This document shows positions 1 to 5,328 of a DNA stretch of 5,328 bases, one piece after another. This stretch comes from Armatimonadota bacterium (GTDB lineage: Bacteria > Armatimonadota > Zipacnadia > Zipacnadales > JABUFB01), in the NCBI GenBank assembly GCA_018056145.1, contig JAGPGE010000453.1, positions 1 through 5,328 of the forward strand, written 5' to 3'. Position 1 is the stretch's first letter, and every line of letters begins with the position of its first letter. The position numbers were made by a program, and so were the translations under genes. Below the pieces are notes generated by a model. The model was not told where the DNA came from. It searched no databases and saw only the letters and a list, made by a program, of their open reading frames with translations.

Positions 1-2
1 AT

Positions 3-200
3 GCCGACCCGCGCATCAATGAGGTTTGCAAGGGCTACGCGCTCATGGCGTGCGTGCATGAGATCACGGGTGAGGAGTCCTGCCCGGACCCGGATTGCCG
101 CCTGCACGCGGCGCAGAACCAGGAGGAACTGATCCGCCTGCAATGCGAGAGCGCGACTCTCTGCGACCGGCACCGGGAGCTGCTTGCGGGGCTGGGGTGA
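3..200 (+). CDS. C-terminal 65 residues of a Cys-rich protein; possible archaemetzincin-like tail (5' truncated)
   Basis: This frame is open from the window edge to a TGA at 198-200. About 56 of its 65 codons end in G or C, as expected for a real gene in this DNA, while frame 1 over the same bases hits a stop within 45 codons. The visible part holds six cysteines (visible residues 9, 17, 27, 32, 48, 54). From residue 18 it reads VHEITGEESCPDPDC and ends LCDRHRELLAGLG. Archaemetzincins (peptidase M54) carry HExxHxxGxxH, then CX4C, a spacer of about 19 residues and CxxC near the C-terminus. Here the HE, the CX4C and a later C-x-x-H lie in the same order, but HE to Cys is three residues too short and the second and third zinc-binding histidines are absent. 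It could be a non-catalytic M54 relative, or an unrelated small zinc-binding tail. The reading frame is secure; the family is a weak guess. The start and upstream part lie outside the window. Confidence 0.65.
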   Translation, partial: ADPRINEVCKGYALMACVHEITGEESCPDPDCRLHAAQNQEELIRLQCESATLCDRHRELLAGLG

Positions 201-247
201 GGGAGCGCCCGGGCAAGGTCGGTGGAGGCCCGGACCTTACAGCTGGG

Positions 248-253
248 TTGACA
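248..253 (+). promoter_or_regulatory. Possible -35 box (TTGACA)
   Basis: This is a perfect match to the sigma-70-type -35 consensus in otherwise GC-rich DNA, about 210 bases before the GH116 start. At the ideal spacing the -10 position (271-276, ATGGGT) is a poor match, and it falls inside the loop and arm of the 257-284 hairpin. If real, it is a weak or activator-dependent promoter giving a long structured leader. A chance match is quite possible. Confidence 0.25.
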
Positions 254-256
254 CAG

Positions 257-284
257 AACGCCGGACCCGCATGGGTTCGGCGTT
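257..284 (+). terminator. 12-bp stem, 4-nt loop hairpin; terminator-like but without a U-tract
   Basis: AACGCCGGACCC (257-268) pairs with GGGTTCGGCGTT (273-284) over 12 positions with a single G-U wobble, closing a GCAT loop. It begins 56 bases after the stop codon of the Cys-rich gene, a natural place for a transcription terminator. The bases that follow are GCCGTTCCCCC rather than a run of T, so intrinsic termination would be weak. It may instead stabilise the 3' end of the upstream transcript or act as a protein-binding operator. Confidence 0.45.
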
Positions 285-362
285 GCCGTTCCCCCGTGAC
301 CATTCTTCCCCTCGTCCTGAGCAGAGGGCCCGCCCGCGGTCGCCGCGAAGGTGCGGGGCAGA

Positions 363-396
363 CGCGTCCACAAGACGCGGCGGGGTGAGGCCGCCG
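363..396 (+). promoter_or_regulatory. Two abutting small hairpins in the GH116 leader
   Basis: CGCGTC (363-368) pairs with GACGCG (374-379) around a 5-nt loop. CGGCGG (378-383) pairs with CCGCCG (391-396) around a 7-nt loop and is followed by TTTCCCCC. The two stems share bases 378-379, so they could not both form fully. The second has a minimal terminator look (GC stem, short T run) and lies about 55 bases before the ribosome binding site. In DNA this GC-rich, 6-bp stems arise often by chance, so a regulatory role is tentative. Confidence 0.2.
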
Positions 397-452
397 TTTC
401 CCCCAAGGTTCATCCCTCCCGGTGGCGAAACTCTCCGCGACATTCAGCCACC

Positions 453-458
453 AGGAGG
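453..458 (+). promoter_or_regulatory. Ribosome binding site AGGAGG that fixes the GH116 start
   Basis: A full-strength AGGAGG lies seven bases before the ATG at 466. The same frame is open about 94 codons further upstream, so this site, together with the onset of family-like sequence soon after residue 30, decides the start. Confidence 0.9.
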
Positions 459-465
459 CACTCCC

Positions 466-3009
466 ATGTCCGAATACCAGCCGCGAACCGCCGGGCGACC
501 TGTCCCCTATTCCGATGATGCGCTGTTCCAGTACGGGCCACCCGGGCCATTGACCGGCGAGTTTCTCAACGAGGTCGCCTTCCCCCTGGGGGGCATCGGC
601 ACCGGCTGCGTTGCCCTGTCCGGCCGGGGGCAACTGGTGGACTGGGAGATCTTCAACCGCCCGAATAAGGGCTACAGGCCCGACAACACCTACTTCATGC
701 TCTACGCGAAACAGGCCGGCGGCGAGCCCACTTTCCGGGTGATGGAAGGCCGCCTGCAGCCACCGTACCAGGGCTGGAGCCACGGCGCCCAGCAGTTCAA
801 GGGCTTCGGTTTCGGCCCGCCGCGGGAGTTCGGGTCGGGTTTCGTGCGCTTCCCCGGGTGCCGGTTCACGGGGCGGTTCCCCTTCGCGAGCCTTGAGCTT
901 TGGGATGAGGCCGGCACCCCGGACAGGCCCGGTCCCACCGTGCCCTGCCCCGTTACCGTGCGCGTGGATGCTTGGAGCCCCTTCATTCCGCTGGATGTGG
1001 CCAACTCATCGTTCCCGGTGGCGATCTTCGACATTGCCCTCACCAACCCCACCGACAAGCCGGTGGAGGCCTGCGTGGCGCTGGGGCTGCAGAACATCGT
1101 GGGCTGGCCGGAAGTCGGTTCGAGCCTGAACGCGTGGGTGGAGGGCGACGGCTGGCGCGGGATCAGCATGACCACGCAGAAGCACGAGGCGGGCTCGGCG
1201 CGGTTCGGCAGCCTCGCGCTGCTGACGCCCAATGAAGATGTGACCTGGCAGTTGCGGTTCGCGGAGTCCGCCTGGTTCGCGCAGACTGAAGGCCTCATGG
1301 ACGGCTTCGGCAAGACCGGGCTGTTCGACGGCCCGCGCGATGCGGTGGTGAGCGGCGAGGGCGAAGCGCACACGGCGCACCTCGGCCTGCAGGCGCAGAT
1401 CGGCCCGGGGGAGAGCGTCACCCGGACCTTGGTGCTGGCGTGGCTCATGCCCAACTTCGAGAAGTACTGGGGCGAGGGGCAGGGGGCGACTTGGAAGACC
1501 TGGCAGGGGACACAGTGGAAGGATGCGACACAGGTGGCGGCGCGGGTGATTGAGGACCTGCCCGAACTCGAATCGCGCACCCGGGCCTTCCAGAAGGCCT
1601 TCTTCTCCTCCACCTTGCCCACGTACGTCCTGGACGCGATCTCAAGCCAGATCTCGATCCTGCGCACGCCCACGGTGACGCGACTGACCGACGGCACGCT
1701 GTACGGCTGGGAGGGTTGCCATGCGTCGGCGGGTTGCTGCGAGGGAAGCTGCACCCACGTGTGGAGTTACGCCCAGGCAATCGCGCATCTGTTCCCGTCC
1801 TTGGAGCGCGGGATGCGGGAAGTGGACTTCGCGTATGACCTGCGCGAGGAAGACGGGCACATGCAGTTCCGCATGTCCCTGCCGCCGGGGACGAAGGCCA
1901 GCAACACCTGGCACGCCGCGGCGGACGGGCAGATGGGCAATGTCCTGCGCACGTATCGTGAGTGGCAGCTGTGCGGCGACAATGACTGGCTCCGGGCGCT
2001 GTGGCCGTCGGTGAAGAAGGCGCTGGAGTATGCGTGGGTGGACTGGGACGCCGACCGCGACGGGCTGCTGGAGGGCGTCCACCACAACACGCTGGACATC
2101 GAATACCATGGGCCGGAGACGGTCTGCGGAAGCATGTACCTTGCGGCCCTGCGGGCAGGGGAGGAGATGGCCCTGGCCATGGGCGACGCGGAGTCAGCCG
2201 CGGAATACCGGCGGGTATTCGAGTCCGGCAGCCGCCTGAGCGACGCCATGCTCTACGACGGCGAGTACTACTTCCAGCAGATCCCCGAGGGGTCGCGGGC
2301 GTGGTACCAGTACGGGCCGGGGTGCATCTGCGACCAGGTTCTCGGGCAATGGCATGCGCGGCAGTACGGCCTGGGCGACCTGTATGAGAAGGAGCACGTG
2401 CGCAGCGCCATCGCCAGCGTGTTCCGGCACAACTTCCGGGACCATTTCCACGACCACCACAACCCGCACAGGGTGTACGCGCTGGGTGATGACAAGGGCC
2501 TGCTCATCTGCACGTGGCCCAAGGGCGGACGGCCCGAACACAGCGTCACCTACGCCTTCGAGTGCATGATCGGCTTCGAGTACCAGGTGGGCGCGCATCT
2601 CGTGTACGAGGGCTTCCTGCGTGAGGGCCTGTCGGTGTGCAAGGCCATCCGCGACCGGCACAATGGCCACCTGCGCAATCCCTTCAACGAGTTCGAGTGC
2701 GGCAGTCACTACGCGCGATCGATGTCGAACTACTCGTACCTGCTGGCGCTTGCGGGAATGCGGTACTCAGCGGTGGAGAAGACCCTCTGGCTTGACCCGG
2801 TGATCCGGCGCGAGGACTTCCGGGTGTTCATCGCGGCGGACAGCGGCTGGGGGACGGTCTCCCTGCGCAAGGCGCCTTACGGCGATGTGGTGACGGTGGA
2901 GGTGATCGAGGGCGAACTGGAGATCGAGCGACTAGTGCTCGGCGGGAAGGCCATTGACCTTCCGGGCGAGCAGCCTGAAGCAGGCGGGAGTCTTGAGGTG
3001 AGGGTGTAG
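466..3009 (+). CDS. GH116 family glycoside hydrolase (GBA2 / DUF608 group), beta-glycosidase
   Basis: This is a complete 847-residue protein, close in length to the bacterial GH116 enzyme TxGH116. GH116 enzymes are retaining beta-glycosidases that act on beta-glucosides, beta-xylosides or glucosylceramide. Near the N-terminus (residues 32-66) it shows EFLNEVAFPLGGIGTG and DWEIFNRP, the hallmark of the GH116 beta-sandwich domain, which runs to about residue 350. The (alpha/alpha)6 barrel starts near 365. The probable nucleophile is E416 in YGWEGC, followed by a Cys-rich loop (C418, C424, C425, C429) and THVWSYAQA. The probable acid/base is D544 in HNTLDIEYHGP, equivalent to D593 of TxGH116. 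The later block NPFNEFECGSHYARSM supplies E742 and R751, matching the sugar-binding E777 and R786 of TxGH116 in spacing. Residues 764-847 form a C-terminal extension that looks beta-rich. No signal peptide or membrane segment is visible, so it is probably cytoplasmic, acting on imported oligosaccharides or glycosides. E426 (CCEGSC) is a less likely alternative nucleophile. No transporter or other sugar gene is adjacent, so the substrate is unknown. The family call is firm; the exact activity is not. Confidence 0.93.
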   Translation: MSEYQPRTAGRPVPYSDDALFQYGPPGPLTGEFLNEVAFPLGGIGTGCVALSGRGQLVDWEIFNRPNKGYRPDNTYFMLYAKQAGGEPTFRVMEGRLQPPYQGWSHGAQQFKGFGFGPPREFGSGFVRFPGCRFTGRFPFASLELWDEAGTPDRPGPTVPCPVTVRVDAWSPFIPLDVANSSFPVAIFDIALTNPTDKPVEACVALGLQNIVGWPEVGSSLNAWVEGDGWRGISMTTQKHEAGSARFGSLALLTPNEDVTWQLRFAESAWFAQTEGLMDGFGKTGLFDGPRDAVVSGEGEAHTAHLGLQAQIGPGESVTRTLVLAWLMPNFEKYWGEGQGATWKTWQGTQWKDATQVAARVIEDLPELESRTRAFQKAFFSSTLPTYVLDAISSQISILRTPTVTRLTDGTLYGWEGCHASAGCCEGSCTHVWSYAQAIAHLFPSLERGMREVDFAYDLREEDGHMQFRMSLPPGTKASNTWHAAADGQMGNVLRTYREWQLCGDNDWLRALWPSVKKALEYAWVDWDADRDGLLEGVHHNTLDIEYHGPETVCGSMYLAALRAGEEMALAMGDAESAAEYRRVFESGSRLSDAMLYDGEYYFQQIPEGSRAWYQYGPGCICDQVLGQWHARQYGLGDLYEKEHVRSAIASVFRHNFRDHFHDHHNPHRVYALGDDKGLLICTWPKGGRPEHSVTYAFECMIGFEYQVGAHLVYEGFLREGLSVCKAIRDRHNGHLRNPFNEFECGSHYARSMSNYSYLLALAGMRYSAVEKTLWLDPVIRREDFRVFIAADSGWGTVSLRKAPYGDVVTVEVIEGELEIERLVLGGKAIDLPGEQPEAGGSLEVRV

Positions 3010-3017
3010 AGGCAGAA

Positions 3018-3034
3018 GGCCCTTCGGAGGGGCC
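3018..3034 (+). terminator. Hairpin 8 bases after the GH116 stop
   Basis: GGCCCTT pairs with AGGGGCC around a CGG loop (7 bp including one wobble). It lies immediately downstream of the GH116 stop codon and is followed by GCATAAGGG rather than a T-run. It could mark the 3' end of the GH116 transcript; it is a weak terminator candidate. Confidence 0.3.
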
Positions 3035-3045
3035 GCATAAGGGAA

Positions 3046-3065
3046 GCGCTTCGGCCGCGAAGCGC
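3046..3065. repeat. Perfect 8-bp inverted repeat, 4-nt loop
   Basis: GCGCTTCG (3046-3053) is exactly complementary to CGAAGCGC (3058-3065), with GCCG between them. The left arm sits within a 10-base perfect palindrome, GAAGCGCTTC (3043-3052). It is symmetric, so it could fold in transcripts from either strand. No T-run is seen on either side. Confidence 0.5.
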
Positions 3066-3088
3066 CGAGTCTATCCGGCCCGGTCATG

Positions 3089-3126
3089 CGTCGTCTGCTC
3101 GTGAAGGGACCCTCCGGACGACGACG
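3089..3126. repeat. Inverted repeat CGTCGTC ... GACGACG
   Basis: CGTCGTC (3089-3095) is complementary to GACGACG at 3117-3123, or equally well at 3120-3126, because the right arm is a short GAC repeat. The loop of about 21-24 bases contains the smaller AGGG-A-CCCT palindrome (3105-3113). The shifting register suggests slippage or a decayed repeat. Confidence 0.35.
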
Positions 3127-3137
3127 GACGAACGACC

Positions 3138-3156
3138 GGCGGGCGAGAAGCCCGCC
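3138..3156. repeat. Perfect 7-bp inverted repeat, 5-nt loop
   Basis: GGCGGGC (3138-3144) pairs with GCCCGCC (3150-3156) around GAGAA. It starts 52 bases beyond the stop of the minus-strand gene, where a terminator for that gene would be expected, but no T-run follows on the minus strand. Its form also resembles short GC-rich dispersed palindromes found between genes in many high-GC bacteria; copy number cannot be judged from one window. Confidence 0.45.
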
Positions 3157-3208
3157 CCACGCGCAAGGGGGGATGAGGCGGACGGTTGGATGACGCTCCC
3201 GTTGATCC

Positions 3209-5328
3209 CTAGAGTGGCTTGTGGAATGCCAGGTAGCCCGGCTGGATTGGCACTGTGCCAAGGGTCCCGGACAGATTCGACAGCAGCATGAGCCTGCCGT
3301 TCTGCTGGACCGCAATGCCGATATGCTGGGTCCCGCGAGGCGGGTAGGTGAAGGGCCAGACCAGGATGTCGCCAGGACGCGCGAGGCCGTCGGCGCGGGG
3401 GACGTAGCCCTTTCCGGGCAGCAGGCGCGCCCAGACGTGAGCATCGCCAAGGCCCCACCCGAGGGCTTCCCGCATGGTGCGCGCGCAGCGGTTCGGCACA
3501 CTGCTGACGCGACCGGTGGCCATGCGCTCAATGGCCCGGCGGATCTCGCCGGACTTCGGATACGTGAGCACCACGCCCTGATCGAACTGGGTGCGCACCA
3601 TCCCCTGCACGAACCCCTCGCGCCAGCGCTTCAGACTTGCCAGGCGCTTGCGGGCCTCGGGGTCCTCCACCGGGCTGTTGCCGGATGCCTCAAGCTCGGT
3701 GATCTGCAACTGCCCCTCGTAGGTGTTCTCCGAGCGCGCAAGGGCCTCGGCCGGCACGCCCAGCGCCCAGATGTCACGGGGCACGAGGCTCAGGCCGGCC
3801 ACGGGGTCGCGATCATAGTGCTTGTCGGGCGAGTCAACGACCACCGGCTCGAGAGGGCGCGGGTCGCCGTTCTGATCCAGCGGAGTTGCCAGCGCGAGCC
3901 ACTGAAGGGTGGCCACGGCATCGGTGCCGTAGTAGCCGGTCTTGCAGAAAACCACGATCTCCGCGCGCAGGTGATCGGAGCCGGGTTCGGCGCGCACATC
4001 GTTGATCCAGCCCTCAAGCTGAACGCCCGGGTAGTCGTCGAAGGACACGGTGGCGATGGTGCCGGGATCGAAGCGGTCAACGTCTTCGGGCCGGATGTTC
4101 ATGTAGACCACGGCCCACTGGGTATTCACGACCCGCATGATCTCCTGCCCGGCTTGGATGAGTTGGCCGCCGGAGGCACTGCGTGCGAGTACGAAACCGT
4201 CCGCCGGCGCCTGGTACTCGGTCCAGCGCTGCTCGGATAGGCGATCCAGTTCCTTCGGCAGGGGCAGGGGCTTGAAGCGACTGGTGACGTACTCCCGCTC
4301 GGCCGACGCGGAAGGGTGCGACCCGGCACGGGGCAGGGGTGCGCCGCGGCCGGTGTCTCCGGTGGGTATCCACGGGACGGCGGCAATCGCCGACGTTGAC
4401 GCGGGGCGGGCCTCAGCGGGCGCCGGGGTGGCGGGCTGCTTCCTGTTCAGAGGCTGGGCCGGGGAAGAGACCGGCCGGGCCCTGCGGGGACCCTCGGACT
4501 GGGGAATGCCCCGGATGACCTCGACCCCGGACTCCATCTGGACCCGGGCGGGCGCTTTCTCAGCCTGGGCGACGCGAGCCGGCCGGGTGGCCTTGGGTTC
4601 GTCGCCTGATCCGAGCACAACCTCAACGTCTGGAACCTGAGCGGCGCGCCGGGCAGTGGCTTCAGCCTGCGCCGCCCGCTTCTCCTGGGCGCTCAGCAAG
4701 TCCTGTGCGGTGGCGAGACGGGCTTCCGCATCGGCCCGGGCGACGGTTGCGTCCGCCAGGCGCGAGGCGGATTCGTCCAGACAGTCCTGGGCGAGTGCTC
4801 CAAGGTCCACCAGTTTCTTCTTCGCATCGAAATCTTCCTGGGCCTGTGCGAGCTTCTGTTGGGCGCGGCTGACAGAGGCCCGGGCGTCGGCGACCGCGTC
4901 ACGGTACGGGCCAAGATCGATCTTCGGTAATGGCGGCGGCGCGGGCGCGGGTTTGAGAGTGGTGTGGGGCCTGGGTGCGGGCGCAGCCGAAGCCGTGTCC
5001 GCGGCAGGCGGCGGGCCGGGCGCCGGCGCGGCAGTCTCCACAGGTGGCTGGACGGCGTGGCCCGCCGCCCCTGTCTGTGTCTGGGGCGACAGGCGCGCGG
5101 TGCGCAGCACCCTTGGGCTGGTGGTGGGAGCCGGGAAATCCCCGCGAATCGCGGCCTGTCCGGCCCGGGAAGTCCGCGCGATCACCAGCGGGCGCACTTC
5201 GTAGTTGCGCATTGCACTCTCGGCGGCGGTCAGGTCGGCGAGGACACCCGGGTCATAGACGCGGAACAAGGGCGCTCCGCGGCGGAAGAAATCGGTGCCG
5301 GGGAACAAGAACTCCACGATTCCGGCCA
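3209..5328 (-). CDS. HlyD-type membrane-fusion protein with C-terminal NlpC/P60-or CHAP-like domain (5' truncated)
   Basis: The frame is open through the right edge (codons GCC GGA ATC precede the GTG at 5317), so that GTG is probably internal and the N-terminus is missing. Counting from that codon, 702 residues are visible. Residues 1-48 look like the first half of a lipoyl-like domain (FLFPGTDFFRRGAPLFRV) leading into an Ala-rich helix. Residues 50-132 are a Pro/Ala-rich linker. Residues 137-226 form an Ala/Gln/Glu-rich coiled-coil hairpin whose turn reads LVDLGALAQD, as in HlyD adaptors. Residues 227-345 are a second disordered linker. Residues 366-445 give the second lipoyl half (APADGFVLARSASGGQLIQAG) and a beta-barrel segment. 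Such proteins link inner-membrane pumps to the outer envelope in export systems. Residues about 585-702 are extra: C611 in NRCARTMREAL, then RPGDILVWPF and H665 in QHIGIAVQQNG, the order of Cys, PGD and His seen in NlpC/P60 and CHAP peptidoglycan hydrolases. No partner transporter is visible. The adaptor call is good; the peptidase-like call is probable; catalytic activity is unproven. Confidence 0.8.
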   Translation of the reverse strand, partial: AGIVEFLFPGTDFFRRGAPLFRVYDPGVLADLTAAESAMRNYEVRPLVIARTSRAGQAAIRGDFPAPTTSPRVLRTARLSPQTQTGAAGHAVQPPVETAAPAPGPPPAADTASAAPAPRPHTTLKPAPAPPPLPKIDLGPYRDAVADARASVSRAQQKLAQAQEDFDAKKKLVDLGALAQDCLDESASRLADATVARADAEARLATAQDLLSAQEKRAAQAEATARRAAQVPDVEVVLGSGDEPKATRPARVAQAEKAPARVQMESGVEVIRGIPQSEGPRRARPVSSPAQPLNRKQPATPAPAEARPASTSAIAAVPWIPTGDTGRGAPLPRAGSHPSASAEREYVTSRFKPLPLPKELDRLSEQRWTEYQAPADGFVLARSASGGQLIQAGQEIMRVVNTQWAVVYMNIRPEDVDRFDPGTIATVSFDDYPGVQLEGWINDVRAEPGSDHLRAEIVVFCKTGYYGTDAVATLQWLALATPLDQNGDPRPLEPVVVDSPDKHYDRDPVAGLSLVPRDIWALGVPAEALARSENTYEGQLQITELEASGNSPVEDPEARKRLASLKRWREGFVQGMVRTQFDQGVVLTYPKSGEIRRAIERMATGRVSSVPNRCARTMREALGWGLGDAHVWARLLPGKGYVPRADGLARPGDILVWPFTYPPRGTQHIGIAVQQNGRLMLLSNLSGTLGTVPIQPGYLAFHKPL

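Larger units (their letters stand above)
201..465. other. Intergenic spacer upstream of the GH116 gene, rich in hairpins
   Basis: This 265-base stretch separates the stop of the Cys-rich gene from the GH116 start. The GH116 frame stays open back to 184, but there is no convincing start before 466 and the upstream translation is Arg/Pro/Gly-rich without family resemblance, so I treat it as non-coding. It contains an imperfect inverted repeat (215-220 with 233-238), a TTGACA box, a 12-bp hairpin at 257-284, two abutting hairpins at 363-379 and 378-396, and the ribosome binding site. No tRNA or known riboswitch fold was recognised. Confidence 0.6.
3010..3208. other. Convergent intergenic spacer with a cluster of palindromes
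   Basis: These 199 bases lie between the stop codons of the two convergent genes. I see no convincing gene in them. They hold at least four inverted repeats, at 3018-3034, 3046-3065, 3089-3126 and 3138-3156. Three recurring cores of the form GAAG-n-CTTCGG or CTCCGG occur near 3015, 3043 and 3103. None of the stems is followed by a T-run on either strand, so classical intrinsic terminators are not evident. The stems may nevertheless end or protect both converging transcripts. Confidence 0.6.

Noticed and set aside
184..465. In-frame upstream extension of the GH116 reading frame (94 codons)
   Set aside because: The extension overlaps the end of the upstream gene, is Arg/Pro/Gly-rich without family similarity, and a perfect AGGAGG at 453-458 places the start at 466.
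702..1754. 350-codon open frame on the minus strand inside the GH116 gene
   Set aside because: It is fully antisense to a well-supported conserved gene, Ser/Pro/Arg-rich with no recognisable domain; long antisense frames are expected in GC-rich coding DNA.
3120..3140. Short GAC/GACG repeats as a possible CRISPR or tandem array
   Set aside because: There are only a few short, irregular units with no spacer structure.
3221..4240. 339-codon open frame on the plus strand opposite the adaptor gene
   Set aside because: It is antisense to recognisable lipoyl, barrel and peptidase-like segments, with no family resemblance of its own.
4656..5204. 182-codon Ala/Ser-rich open frame on the plus strand
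   Set aside because: It mirrors the coiled coil and Pro/Ala linker of the minus-strand gene; its composition is a by-product of that low-complexity coding sequence.
5315..5317. GTG as the start codon of the adaptor gene
   Set aside because: The frame continues upstream to the window edge and this codon falls inside a lipoyl-like strand (GIVEFLFPG), with the expected N-terminal membrane segment absent, so the gene most likely starts outside the window.

Overview
The window is high-GC bacterial DNA with strong third-position G/C in the real reading frames. It holds two long genes that converge on a 199-base spacer, plus the tail of a third gene at the left edge. Nothing in it fixes the species. 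A cytoplasmic-looking GH116 glycosidase beside a Pro/Ala-rich membrane-fusion protein would fit an uncultured Gram-negative-type lineage such as Armatimonadota, Planctomycetota or Verrucomicrobiota, but this is a guess from gene content.

Layout: (1) Positions 3-200, plus strand: the last 65 codons of a Cys-rich protein whose HE...CX4C...C pattern weakly recalls the zinc-binding tail of archaemetzincins, with the catalytic histidines missing. (2) Positions 201-465: a gene-free spacer with a perfect TTGACA, a 12-bp hairpin, two abutting smaller hairpins and a strong AGGAGG ribosome binding site. (3) Positions 466-3009, plus strand: a complete 847-residue glycoside hydrolase of family GH116 (the GBA2 / DUF608 group), with both catalytic carboxylates recognisable. 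(4) Positions 3010-3208: a convergent spacer packed with palindromes that share a GAAG...CTTCGG-type core, possibly a dispersed repeat cluster and possibly a bidirectional stop for transcription. (5) Positions 3209-5328, minus strand: an HlyD-type membrane-fusion (periplasmic adaptor) protein, cut by the right edge. It has a split lipoyl domain, a short coiled-coil hairpin, two long Pro/Ala-rich linkers and, unusually, a C-terminal domain resembling NlpC/P60 or CHAP cysteine peptidases.

The glycosidase and the adaptor are on opposite strands and share no obvious pathway, so no joint function is claimed. The most notable item is the adaptor/peptidase-like fusion: an envelope-spanning export adaptor that may carry its own peptidoglycan-cleaving (or decayed, binding-only) module.
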